Shown here piece after piece: positions 24,897-32,535 of a stretch of DNA of 32,818 bases. The position numbers were made by a program, and so were the translations under genes. Origin of the DNA: DYMC01 sp035406705 (lineage in GTDB: Bacteria; Verrucomicrobiota; Lentisphaeria; Victivallales; GWF2-50-93); NCBI GenBank assembly GCA_964426675.1, contig CAYRRM010000031.1, positions 1 through 32,818 of the forward strand, written 5' to 3'. The notes under the pieces are model-generated. The model saw only the letters and a list, made by a program, of their open reading frames with translations. It did not search any database and was not told the origin of the DNA. Positions within the stretch are counted from its first letter, which is position 1; each line of letters starts with the position of its first letter.

Positions 24897-25198
24897 GCAA
24901 AATGGAGGTTAAATTCTGGAAAGGATTCCGATGAGTTCTCTTTCATTCATGCGGTGAGGGTGAGAGAAAGGATTGTTCACAAAAACTTTTTTCCCTGATA
25001 TAGGTCCATTCTCGATTCGAACATCAATGAAATCACTATAAAAAAAGGTTGTTGCAAGCAGGGAAAAGGAGGAATTAGCGGACGGTGAAATGTAAAATGA
25101 AGGAGTGACCAGTAAAAAAAAGAATTTGAGATAAGATTCATAGGAGATTTATATTGAATACACTATTCCTAAGAGAATAGTATTAGCTTTATCCTGCA

Positions 25199-25277
25199 TA
25201 TTTCACGAAGTCAGTGTGTTACAGGAATGGCGTACGAGATACAGTTGTATAGCACTATGCCTTTGACTTCAAAGTGA
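25199..25277 (+). repeat. Dispersed repeat B, copy 1 (short form)
   Basis: Matches the reverse complement of 30874-31001. Shared blocks are TATTTCACGAAGT, AGTGTG, GAGAT followed by AGTTGTA, AGCAC, ATG.CTTTG and AAAGTGA, in the same order. This copy lacks roughly 35-50 bp internal to the other one. Confidence 0.6.
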
Positions 25278-25321
25278 AAAACACAAAAAAAATAAAATGT
25301 CATAAATTGTGATTTTTGTAA

Positions 25322-25360
25322 AAAACCATAATACCTCTAAAAAAGAGATATATGGCTTTT
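25322..25360 (-). terminator. Probable rho-independent terminator after rubrerythrin
   Basis: AAAACCATA and TATGGCTTTT form the outer stem (one bulged base), with CTCT/AGAG closing an A-rich loop. On the minus strand it is followed by a run of T. It lies 27 bp past the rubrerythrin stop. Confidence 0.6.
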
Positions 25361-25387
25361 AGATTTTTAATGAAATTAACAGATTAT

Positions 25388-25885
25388 TCAGGTAATTTCT
25401 ATAAAATTATCTTTTTTTGCATTACAGATAGGACAGAAATCAGGTAAATCTTCTACAGTATTTCCGCAAATTTTACATACCCAGATTTTTGTAGATTTGA
25501 TGTCTTTTCCCATTTTTACTGTTTCGAGAGCCTTAGAATAGAGTTTATGATGAATTTTTTCTACTTCATTTGCATTTTTGAAACTTATTTCAGCTTGTTT
25601 ATTTCCTTCTTTTTGAGCTTCTTCGATGAACTTTGGATACATTTCTTTAAATTCATAGCCTTCACCATTTATTGCTTCCTGAAGATTTTCTACTGTGTTT
25701 TTGACCCCATTCATTACTCTCAAATGAGCGTGAGCATGTATAGTTTCAGCTTCAGCGGCAGCTCTAAAAAGTTTTGCCACTTGTTTAAAACCTTCTTGTT
25801 CAGCTTTTTTTGCAAACGCAAGATACTTTCTATTTGCTTGGCTTTCTCCTGCAAAGGCAGCTTTTAGATTTTCATTTGTTGACAT
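25388..25885 (-). CDS. Rubrerythrin
   Basis: This 165-residue non-haem iron protein reduces hydrogen peroxide in anaerobes and microaerophiles. The ferritin-like four-helix part carries the diiron ligands: Glu14 in FAGESQANRKY, E47-T-I-H50, Glu residues near 81-89, and E109-K-I-H112. The C-terminal rubredoxin-like domain has Cys137-X2-Cys140 and Cys151-X2-Cys154 for the FeS4 site. Length is slightly below the usual ~190 because the inter-domain loop is short. AAAGGAG precedes the ATG at 25885. A PerR-like regulator lies 44 bp upstream on the same strand, so the two are probably co-transcribed or co-regulated. It points to an anaerobic lifestyle with oxidative-stress defence. Confidence 0.95.
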   Translation of the reverse strand: MSTNENLKAAFAGESQANRKYLAFAKKAEQEGFKQVAKLFRAAAEAETIHAHAHLRVMNGVKNTVENLQEAINGEGYEFKEMYPKFIEEAQKEGNKQAEISFKNANEVEKIHHKLYSKALETVKMGKDIKSTKIWVCKICGNTVEDLPDFCPICNAKKDNFIEIT

Positions 25886-25929
25886 TTTTTTTCTCCTTTT
25901 TTTTATTTTTAAATAATTTATATATAATT

Positions 25930-26379
25930 TTATTTTGATTTACAATTGCAATCACTACATATTCCTCTTATTTCTACGTGTATGTATTTTGGATAACCCA
26001 CTTTATATACTTCACGTGGAATTACGAGATTATCTATTTCATTATCATTTATATCTAATATTTTCCCGCATGCTAAACATATAAAATGATGATGTTTTTC
26101 ATTATTGCCGTCAAATCTCTGCTTATCGCCCCACACTCCTATTAGTTTGATAATACCTTTTTCTTCAAAAGTTCTCAATGTCCGGTATACGGTATCAAAA
26201 GAAATAGAAGGTATTTTTTTTCTTATATTTTTAAAAATTATCATTGCATCAGGATGAACAGTAGAAATAATAAGCTCATTAAAAATTTCAAATCGTTGTT
26301 GGGTAAATTTGAGCCCGGAATCACGACATAGTTTTCTGAATTTTTGTATGGAATTTTGTTTTTTGGTTTTATTTTGCAT
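25930..26379 (-). CDS. Fur-family peroxide-responsive regulator (PerR-like)
   Basis: This 149-residue Fur-family repressor has the winged helix GLKFTQQRFEIFNELI, then SFDTVYRTLRTFEEKGII near 60-77. The structural Zn site Cys101/Cys104 and Cys141/Cys144 is complete. The sensing site fits PerR: His42, Asp90 in QRFDGN, His96-His98 and Asp109. The RFD aspartate before the histidine cluster is the residue linked to peroxide sensing in Bacillus PerR, which favours PerR over Fur. It precedes rubrerythrin on the same strand and is divergent from gcvT. A 7-1-7 inverted repeat of Per/Fur-box form lies 21 bp upstream of its start, suggesting autoregulation. Confidence 0.9.
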   Translation of the reverse strand: MQNKTKKQNSIQKFRKLCRDSGLKFTQQRFEIFNELIISTVHPDAMIIFKNIRKKIPSISFDTVYRTLRTFEEKGIIKLIGVWGDKQRFDGNNEKHHHFICLACGKILDINDNEIDNLVIPREVYKVGYPKYIHVEIRGICSDCNCKSK

Positions 26380-26399
26380 ATTTAAGAAAAAAAACTATT

Positions 26400-26414
26400 T
26401 AGTAATTATTATTA
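26400..26414. promoter_or_regulatory. Candidate Per/Fur box upstream of the PerR-like gene
   Basis: TAGTAAT-T-ATTATTA is a 7-1-7 inverted repeat with one mismatched pair, close to the PerR consensus TTATAATnATTATAA. It lies 20-35 bp ahead of the regulator's ATG in the divergent spacer with gcvT. The region is very AT-rich, so chance occurrence is a real risk. Confidence 0.45.
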
Positions 26415-26513
26415 ATTTAGTGCTTTGAATTAAAATGACAAATAAAAAAATAAAAAAAAATTTGAAAAATAAAAAGTTAAATATTTATTTTCATCGAAAA
26501 AAGGAATTAAAAG

Positions 26514-27611
26514 ATGTCTAATTTGAAAAGAACAGTACTGTATGGTAAACATGCTGAACTTGGAGCTAAATTTGTTTCATTCTCAGGTTGGGAAATGCCT
26601 GTTAATTATTCAGCGGGGATAATTGCAGAGCATCTTTATACCCGCCAGCATGTAACTCTTTTTGATATATGTCATATGGGTGAATTTAGATTAAAAGGAC
26701 CTGATGCAGAGCGAGCTCTTGATTACATTGTTGCAAGGAGCGTGAAAGATCAAACTGTTGGTTCCTGCAGATATAATTTTCTCTTAAACGAAAAGGGAGG
26801 AGTTCTTGATGACATAATTATATATAAAATAAGTTTTGATGAATTTTTCATAGTTGTAAATGCAGGGACAAAAGATAGAGACTTTGAGTGGATAATGAAA
26901 AATTTAAATGGGGATCTTGATTTTACTGATGAATCCGATTTTACGGCGAAATTGGATTTACAGGGCCCCGAATCGAGAGATGTCCTTATTAAACTTGGAT
27001 TTAGTTTTGCTGACCTTCCCGCTTATTATAGGTTTATAGAAGTAAAACTGGCAGGTATGGATATTCTTCTTAGTAGGACAGGCTATACTGGGGAACTGGG
27101 GTATGAAATTTATGCCAATAATTCTTATGCAGAACACCTTTGGAATACAATTACTTCTGATAAGAGAGTGATGCCAGCCGGATTGGGCGCAAGGGATACA
27201 TTGCGTTTAGAAATGGCTTATCCACTTTATGGACATGAACTTAATACAGATACTACTCCAATAGAAGCAGGTTTTGGAAGGTTAATAGACTTAAAATCAA
27301 ATAGAAAATTTATTGGTAAGGAGGCATTGCAAAATTTAAAGCCACAGAAGAAACTTATTGGAATAGAGCTTGAAGGAAAAAGAGCAGCAAGGGAGGGAGC
27401 AGAGCTTTTCTATGATAATAAAAAAATAGGTTATATAACTTCAGGTTCTTATTCTCCATCACTTGGAAAAGCCATTGCTCTGGCATATATTTCGGCGGAT
27501 TTTCCCATTAAAAAGGGGGAAAAATTTGAAATTTTTTTAAAAAAAATTGATTTTAGAGGTTGCTTTTCAGAAATTCCGTTTTATAAGAATGCAACAGCAA
27601 AAATAAAATAA
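26514..27611 (+). CDS. gcvT: Glycine cleavage system T protein (aminomethyltransferase)
   Basis: This 365-residue protein transfers the methylene group from the aminomethyl-lipoyl H protein to tetrahydrofolate and releases ammonia. Family landmarks are HAELGAKFVSFSGWEMPVNYSAGIIAEH, LFDICHMGEFRLKG, GVLDDIIIYKI, LSRTGYTGELGYEIY and PAGLGARDTLRLEMAYPLYGHEL, with the folate-binding Asp and Arg context intact, and the C-terminal barrel GYITSGSYSPSLGKAIALAYI. Length is typical. AAGGA precedes the ATG. It is the first gene of gcvTHPAPB, 12 bp ahead of gcvH. The leader is short (134 bp to the divergent PerR gene) and shows no glycine riboswitch. Confidence 0.96.
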   Translation: MSNLKRTVLYGKHAELGAKFVSFSGWEMPVNYSAGIIAEHLYTRQHVTLFDICHMGEFRLKGPDAERALDYIVARSVKDQTVGSCRYNFLLNEKGGVLDDIIIYKISFDEFFIVVNAGTKDRDFEWIMKNLNGDLDFTDESDFTAKLDLQGPESRDVLIKLGFSFADLPAYYRFIEVKLAGMDILLSRTGYTGELGYEIYANNSYAEHLWNTITSDKRVMPAGLGARDTLRLEMAYPLYGHELNTDTTPIEAGFGRLIDLKSNRKFIGKEALQNLKPQKKLIGIELEGKRAAREGAELFYDNKKIGYITSGSYSPSLGKAIALAYISADFPIKKGEKFEIFLKKIDFRGCFSEIPFYKNATAKIK

Positions 27612-27623
27612 CAAGGAGAAAAA

Positions 27624-28001
27624 ATGAAGAAATATACAAAAACACACGAATGGATTGAGGTTAATGGAGATGAAGCCAAAGTCGGTATTACCAGTCATGC
27701 GGCTGAAGAACTGGGGGATATTACATTTGTTGAACCTCCCCCAAAAACGACAGATATGATTGTTGGGGATAAGGTTGGGGTGATTGAATCGGTAAAAGCA
27801 GCCTCTGATATTTATGCTCCGGCAAGTGGAACGGTAATTGCTGTAAATAAAAAACTCGAAGATGATCCTGGCCTAATAAATCGTTCTCCTGAAGATGAAG
27901 GATGGATCTTTAAAATAAATAATATTGATCTGGAAGAAATTGATAAATTAATGTCTAAACAAGAATACGATAAATTGTTAGCTTCAAAAGATAAGAAGTA
28001 A
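27624..28001 (+). CDS. gcvH: Glycine cleavage system H protein
   Basis: This 125-residue lipoyl carrier shuttles the aminomethyl group between P and T proteins. The lipoylation site is Lys58 in GVIESVKAASDIYAPASG. THEWIEVNGDEAKVGITSHAAEELGD at the start and NRSPEDEGWIFKI further on are standard for the family. AAGGAG lies a few bases before the ATG. It is 12 bp after gcvT and 4 bp before gcvPA. Lipoylation enzymes and the L protein (dihydrolipoyl dehydrogenase) are not in the window. Confidence 0.96.
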   Translation: MKKYTKTHEWIEVNGDEAKVGITSHAAEELGDITFVEPPPKTTDMIVGDKVGVIESVKAASDIYAPASGTVIAVNKKLEDDPGLINRSPEDEGWIFKINNIDLEEIDKLMSKQEYDKLLASKDKK

Positions 28002-28005
28002 TTAT

Positions 28006-29346
28006 ATGCCATATATCCCTCATAATAAAGAAGAGATAGAGGAAATGCTTGTTGCTTGTGGGGCATCTGACTTAGATGATTTAATAAAACAAACTGGAGT
28101 GCCACAGGCCAATATTAATCTGAACATCCCACCTTCCAAATCGGAATTTGAGGTTCTTGAACATCTAAAAAGGCTCGGTTCTCTAAATTCCAATAACTTA
28201 ACATATTTCTTAGGAGGAGGGTATTATGATCATATAATTCCTGCTGTGGTGAATTCTGTTATTTCCAGATCTGAATTTTACACTGCATATACGCCATATC
28301 AGCCTGAAGCTTCACAGGGAACATTGCAGGCGCTCTTTGAGTATCAATCCGCAATATGTCGAATTACTGGAATGGATGTTTCAAATGCATCACTTTATGA
28401 TGGGGGTACTGCTCTATTTGAAGCTATGACTATGTCCGTAAGAATAAGTTCAAGAAAGGAAGTAATTATATCAAAAACGGTATCTCCTATTTTTCGCGAA
28501 ATGATTCGTTGTTATAGTTCAAATCTTGAACTCTCAATAATTGAAATTAATGAAACTGAAGATACGAAATCAGATATAAATAAAATAATCGAAAATATTT
28601 CAGAGAATACAGCATCTGTAATTGTACAATATCCGAATTTTTTCGGAACAATAGAGGATTTCTCTGAACTCTGTGAGGCTGCAAAGAGGAAAGGAGCTAT
28701 TCCTATATGTTCTGTTTATCCAATATGTCTTGCATTGCTTAAAACACCAGGTGAAATGGGATTCGATATTGTTACAGGAGAAGGACAAAGTCTTGGTTTG
28801 CCTTTATCCTTTGGCGGCCCTTATCTGGGTTTTATGGCAGTAAAAGAAAAATACATGCGTAAAATGCCTGGAAGAATTGTAGGGCTTACAAAGGATTCAA
28901 AGGGGCGGGATTGTTTTACTCTTACTCTCCAAACACGAGAACAGCATATAAGACGTGAAAATGCAATGTCAAATATATGTTCCAATGAGACGTTATGTGC
29001 AATTGCAGCTATTGCCTATTTAAGTGTTTTAGGCAAAGAAGGTTTTGTAAAAACAGCAGAATTATGTCATTCAAAAGCTGTTTTCCTATCTAATCTTCTT
29101 TCTGAAATAGAAGGTGTTTCTATAACGAACAAGGATAACTTTTTTAATGAATTTACTTTAAAACTTCCATGTGATGCTTCGGAGGTCGTATCCAAAATGA
29201 TAGACAAAGGTTATGCAGCTGGCTTCCCGCTTGGTAGATATTACCCTCAAAGAAAGGATGAACTTTTGATTGCTGTAACAGAAAAGCGCAAAAGAGAGCA
29301 GTTAAAATCTTATGTTGCAGCTCTGGAGGCTTGTATATGGACATGA
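28006..29346 (+). CDS. gcvPA: Glycine dehydrogenase (decarboxylating) subunit 1
   Basis: This 446-residue subunit is the N-terminal half of P protein in organisms with a split enzyme. It starts MPYIPHNKEEIEEMLVACGASDLDDL and has FLGGGYYDHIIPAVVNSVISRSEFYTAYTPYQPEASQGTLQALFEYQSAICRITGMDVSNASLYDGGTA, hallmark of this subunit. GEGQSLGLPLSFGGPYLGFMAV and GRIVGLTKDSKGRDCFTLTLQTREQHIRRENAMSNICSNE are further clear matches. It lacks the PLP lysine, which sits in the partner. It starts 4 bp after gcvH. Its 3' end carries GGAGG serving the next gene and overlaps it by 10 bp. Confidence 0.96.
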   Translation: MPYIPHNKEEIEEMLVACGASDLDDLIKQTGVPQANINLNIPPSKSEFEVLEHLKRLGSLNSNNLTYFLGGGYYDHIIPAVVNSVISRSEFYTAYTPYQPEASQGTLQALFEYQSAICRITGMDVSNASLYDGGTALFEAMTMSVRISSRKEVIISKTVSPIFREMIRCYSSNLELSIIEINETEDTKSDINKIIENISENTASVIVQYPNFFGTIEDFSELCEAAKRKGAIPICSVYPICLALLKTPGEMGFDIVTGEGQSLGLPLSFGGPYLGFMAVKEKYMRKMPGRIVGLTKDSKGRDCFTLTLQTREQHIRRENAMSNICSNETLCAIAAIAYLSVLGKEGFVKTAELCHSKAVFLSNLLSEIEGVSITNKDNFFNEFTLKLPCDASEVVSKMIDKGYAAGFPLGRYYPQRKDELLIAVTEKRKREQLKSYVAALEACIWT

Positions 29347-30782
29347 TATTTAATATTGGTAAATCAGGAAGAAAGGGGGTTACAATACCTGCACACGATA
29401 TTCCGAGTGTATTGAATATTCAAGAAAAATTGTTAAGAAAAAAAAAGCCAGAACTTCCGGAATGTTCGGAACTTCAGGTAATTCGGCATTTTACTCTCTT
29501 GAGCAGAAAAAATATTGGCGTTGACAGTACTTTCTATCCATTGGGTTCATGCACTATGAAATATAATCCTAAAATGAATGAAGTTGTCGCCGCAATGCCG
29601 GAATTTTCAGAACTTCATCCTCTTCTGCCACAATTAAGACACGGGGGCGCTTTAACTCAGGGGGCACTTGCTGTAATCTATGAAACAGAGCGTTTACTGA
29701 GTGAAATACTTGGTTTTGCTCAATTTACAATGCAACCTCTGGCTGGTGCTCATGGAGAATTAACAGGTGTGATGATGATCGCCGCATATCACGCTGATAA
29801 AAATGATAAAAAACGTAAAATTATGTTAATACCTGATTCTGCCCATGGAACAAATCCAGCAAGTGCAGCTATGGCTGGATTTATAACCAAAACAATAAAG
29901 AGTTCTAATGATGGTGGAATAGATATTAATGAATTAAAAACAAACCTGAATGAAAATCTTGCCGGATTAATGATAACTTGTCCGAATACCCTTGGCTTAT
30001 TTGATCCTAAAATAAAAGAGGCCTGTCAACTTGTTCATGACGCAGGAGGTATTGTATATGGAGATGGAGCTAATTTGAATGCACTTGTTGGAATAATAAA
30101 ACCTGCAGAACTTGGCATAGATGTAATGCATGTAAATTTGCATAAAACATTTTCAACTCCTCATGGATCAGGAGGACCAGGATCTGGTCCTGTTGGTGTT
30201 GTGGAGAAACTTGTTCCTTATCTACCTATTTCGAGAGTTGTAAAAAGAGACGATGGTACTTATGCCTTGGAATATAATTACCCGAAAAGTATAGGTTATA
30301 TTGCTCCATTTTACGGAAACTTTGCGGTTATATTAAGAGCTTATGCATATCTACTTAGCATAGGAAAAGAAGGATTAAGAAGGATTTCTGCATTTTCCAT
30401 TCTAAACGCAAATTATATAAGGCAAAAATTGAAAGCATTTTATCACCTGCCATATGATAAAACATGTATGCACGAATGTGTCTTTTCTGCAGAAAAATTT
30501 CTTGAAAGAGGAATTCATGCAGTGGATATAGCAAAAGCTTTAATTGATAAAGGATATCATCCTCCAACAATTTGTTTCCCATTGATTGTCAAAGAAGCAA
30601 TAATGATTGAGCCTACAGAAACAGAGGATAAGGAAACTTTAGATAAATTCATAAACGCTATGATAGATATATGGAAGACTATTAACGAAAATCCAGATAA
30701 GATAAAGGAATGTCCTTTGACAACACCTGTATCAAGAGTAGATGAGACTTCCGCAGCAAGGAAACCAATAACCTCTATCTAA
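29337..30782 (+). CDS. gcvPB: Glycine dehydrogenase (decarboxylating) subunit 2
   Basis: This 481-residue PLP-bearing half of P protein decarboxylates glycine and loads H protein. Signature segments are STFYPLGSCTMKYNPKMNE, PLAGAHGELTGVMMI, IPDSAHGTNPASAAMAG and the PLP lysine near residue 270 in HVNLHKTFSTPHGSGGPGSGPVGV. YHPPTICFPLIVKEAIMIEPTETEDKETLD lies near the end. In-frame starts are TTG 29331, ATG 29337 and ATG 29343; GGAGG at 29325-29329 is 7 nt from 29337, which decides the start. It overlaps gcvPA by 10 bp, so the two subunits are coupled for 1:1 synthesis. It is the last gene of the operon. Confidence 0.96.
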   Translation: MDMIFNIGKSGRKGVTIPAHDIPSVLNIQEKLLRKKKPELPECSELQVIRHFTLLSRKNIGVDSTFYPLGSCTMKYNPKMNEVVAAMPEFSELHPLLPQLRHGGALTQGALAVIYETERLLSEILGFAQFTMQPLAGAHGELTGVMMIAAYHADKNDKKRKIMLIPDSAHGTNPASAAMAGFITKTIKSSNDGGIDINELKTNLNENLAGLMITCPNTLGLFDPKIKEACQLVHDAGGIVYGDGANLNALVGIIKPAELGIDVMHVNLHKTFSTPHGSGGPGSGPVGVVEKLVPYLPISRVVKRDDGTYALEYNYPKSIGYIAPFYGNFAVILRAYAYLLSIGKEGLRRISAFSILNANYIRQKLKAFYHLPYDKTCMHECVFSAEKFLERGIHAVDIAKALIDKGYHPPTICFPLIVKEAIMIEPTETEDKETLDKFINAMIDIWKTINENPDKIKECPLTTPVSRVDETSAARKPITSI

Positions 30783-30873
30783 CATAATATTTTTTGAAAC
30801 ATTTTTTCTTAACTGATAATTGATAAAGTATGTTAAATAATCACCACCAGAGCGCCTCACAATTTGTTGCACT

Positions 30874-31001
30874 TCACTTTTCCACATTTTTTATCCGAAA
30901 AGCAAAGCCATTGTGCTTAAGCTTCGTTATCTTCAACTCGTAGTAGTACAACTTCATCTCAATGCACCCTCGCTGTTATAGCACACTTACTTCGTGAAAT
31001 A
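30874..31001 (-). repeat. Dispersed repeat B, copy 2 (long form, inverted)
   Basis: The reverse complement aligns with 25199-25277. It shares TATTTCACGAAGT, AGTGTG, GAGAT followed by AGTTGTA, AGCAC, ATGGCTTTG and AAAGTGA in order. It carries an extra internal block around 30920-30950 that the other copy lacks. A 10-bp palindrome GCTAATTAGC sits just outside the end, at 31007-31016. Confidence 0.6.
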
Positions 31002-31295
31002 AACAAGCTAATTAGCCTGCATTTTTATGATCCAACCAGAAAAAAATTATAACTGTATGAATACAAAAATATTATGAATTCTCAACATTTTTTCTTTTTT
31101 GAAAGACTATTAATGATCTGGGAATTGTGATTGTATATACTTGTTAAGAAAGGCCTTGGGTAGTTTGTCTCAACATGATGAGATCTTTCCTTGTTTATTT
31201 TTTACACCACACTGCAAAAATACAAAATGTAGTTCAAGTTGAACTGCAAAAATAAATATAATAGAGGTAATTGAGGAGGTAATTCCGGATTTACA

Positions 31296-31325
31296 AAAAA
31301 AAAGCCCGAAATTCGGGCTTTTTTC
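31296..31325. terminator. Bidirectional rho-independent terminator
   Basis: AAAAAAGCCCG and CGGGCTTTTTT flank a 5-nt AAATT loop, giving a perfect GC core with an A-run on one side and a T-run on the other. It can end transcripts from both strands. It lies 20 bp past the stop of the minus-strand Pro/Thr-rich gene and downstream of gcvPB. Confidence 0.9.
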
Positions 31326-31345
31326 ATAAATATGAGTGTATTTTT

Positions 31346-32326
31346 TTACATAAACAGAGCTTTATATTGTGAAAAAAGTTGATATGCAAAATACGCAAGA
31401 GCTATTAGCGAAATGGAAGCAGCAATAGCGGTAACGGCAGAAGTTCCGTCATCTTCCAGTCTTTGTCCTTGCATTTGTTGATATTGGGCATTTGTCATTT
31501 GAGGTGGTTCTGCTACGGGAGGTGCACCATGTTCTGTTGCCATTCCCATATCACTGGAGGCAGGTGCTGGAGGTGGTGGTGCCCCAGTAGTTTTTAATTT
31601 GAGAGTACGTTTTGAACTTACTGGAGTTTCCTGGGCTTCTGGGGGAGTCTGGACAGTCGGAGCGGAAGCTGGACTATCGAGTTTTACAGTCGGAGCAGAG
31701 GGTTTTTTAGAAACAAGTTTAATTGTCCTTTTTGCTGTCCCTTCTTCAGATTGTGCTGGTTGAGGCGGTTGAACTTCAGATTCATTAGCTGTTGTTGATG
31801 GAGGTTGATTTGGTGTAAGTTTTAGTGTTTGTTTGCTTACCGCTTTTTGTGAAGCAACTGGTGCTGTAGCGTCATCTGATACGGAAGAGGATGGACGAAG
31901 TTTTATAGTCTGTTTTACTCCTGGTATAGCAGGCGTAGAAGGTGGGGTTGGAGTTTGTTGTTTTGACACTTTTTCAATTTTTACCGTAGCATCCTCTTCG
32001 GGGGATGACTCAGAAGTCTTTTCTTCTATTGGAGGAGGTGGCGGGGTTGTAGAAGCAGTTCTATTAATTCCTACGGTTGCATCTTCATCCGCTGATGGAG
32101 TTTCTGGCTTCGTAGAGAGCTCTTCTCTCTGCATTGATATTGTTTCTTCTTGGGTACTTGGAGGGGCAGGGGCTACAGTTTTGAGAGGTTTCAGTTTTAT
32201 TGTCTTGAGTTTTTTGGGTTCTGCAGCAGGCTGTGCGGCAGGAGCAATCCTTGTAACATCGGAGGGTTTGATTGTTGAATCAGCGGTAGACGGAACAACA
32301 ACTTTTTTATCTTGATCATCAGCCAT
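31346..32326 (-). CDS. Pro/Thr-rich low-complexity protein with C-terminal membrane anchor
   Basis: This 326-residue protein is not assignable to a known family. Residues 1-295 are disordered-looking, rich in Pro, Thr, Ser, Lys and Ala. A short motif T-[IVL]-K-L recurs six times (KTIKLKP, QTIKLRP, QTLKLTP, RTIKLVS, PTVKLDS, RTLKLKT), spaced irregularly. An acidic motif recurs three times (DEDATVGI, EEDATVKI, SDDATAPV). A single hydrophobic helix, TAIAASISLIALAYFAYQLF, lies near the C-terminus with a nine-residue tail, so it is probably tail-anchored with the long domain in the cytoplasm. An ATG at 32335 abuts AAGGAG; the ATG at 32326, 9 nt from it, is chosen. It diverges from a prephenate dehydrogenase gene. 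A role as a scaffold or phosphorylation target is speculation. Confidence 0.75.
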   Translation of the reverse strand: MADDQDKKVVVPSTADSTIKPSDVTRIAPAAQPAAEPKKLKTIKLKPLKTVAPAPPSTQEETISMQREELSTKPETPSADEDATVGINRTASTTPPPPPIEEKTSESSPEEDATVKIEKVSKQQTPTPPSTPAIPGVKQTIKLRPSSSVSDDATAPVASQKAVSKQTLKLTPNQPPSTTANESEVQPPQPAQSEEGTAKRTIKLVSKKPSAPTVKLDSPASAPTVQTPPEAQETPVSSKRTLKLKTTGAPPPPAPASSDMGMATEHGAPPVAEPPQMTNAQYQQMQGQRLEDDGTSAVTAIAASISLIALAYFAYQLFSQYKALFM

Positions 32327-32335
32327 TGTATTCAT

Positions 32336-32341
32336 CTCCTT
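32336..32341 (-). promoter_or_regulatory. Ribosome binding site deciding the start of the Pro/Thr-rich gene
   Basis: AAGGAG touches the first ATG (32335) directly but is 9 nt from the second (32326), which selects the second. The resulting protein begins MADDQDKK. Confidence 0.65.
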
Positions 32342-32535
32342 AAATTAAACATTTATTTTTATTAATTTATATATTGTAACGAAAAAGTCAATATTTTTTT
32401 GGAAAATATCTTAATTTTTAGAAAAAAATCATCAAAAAAATAGTTAAATCAAAGAAATGTAAAGAAATAAAAAGTTAATTTGCAATATTTTTAAATGGAT
32501 ATAGTTTTATTTTTCTCTTAAAATAGGATACAGGA

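Larger units (their letters stand above)
24666..25387. other. 722-bp intergenic region with two different dispersed repeats
   Basis: No convincing gene. It holds repeat A copy 2 (24794-24896), repeat B copy 1 (25199-25277) and a terminator-like hairpin for rubrerythrin (25322-25360). Base composition is less AT-rich in the repeats. The stretch 24900-25190 may be decayed mobile-element or gene sequence but matches nothing I recognise. Confidence 0.55.
30783..31345. other. 563-bp intergenic region with repeat B and a terminator
   Basis: No gene is apparent. It holds repeat B copy 2 (30874-31001) and, at its right end, a strong terminator-like hairpin (31296-31325). The rest is AT-rich with no feature I can name. 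Confidence 0.6.

Noticed and set aside
24746..24946. 66-codon open frame on the minus strand
   Set aside because: Lies over repeat A copy 2; the similarity to the frame at 21695-21976 comes from the repeat itself and reading frame is not preserved.
25003..25024. tRNA-like T-loop (GTTCGAATC on the minus strand)
   Set aside because: The flanking bases do not form a T-stem and no anticodon or acceptor arm can be drawn.
26380..26513. Possible glycine riboswitch ahead of gcvT
   Set aside because: The 134-bp leader is almost entirely A/T with none of the conserved GGAGAG-type blocks and is shared with the divergent PerR promoter.
31833..32315. 160-codon plus-strand frame opposite the Pro/Thr-rich gene
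   Set aside because: A mirror of the low-complexity coding strand; no ribosome site, and its Gly/Ser/Val-rich product is what the complement of Pro/Thr/Ala codons gives.
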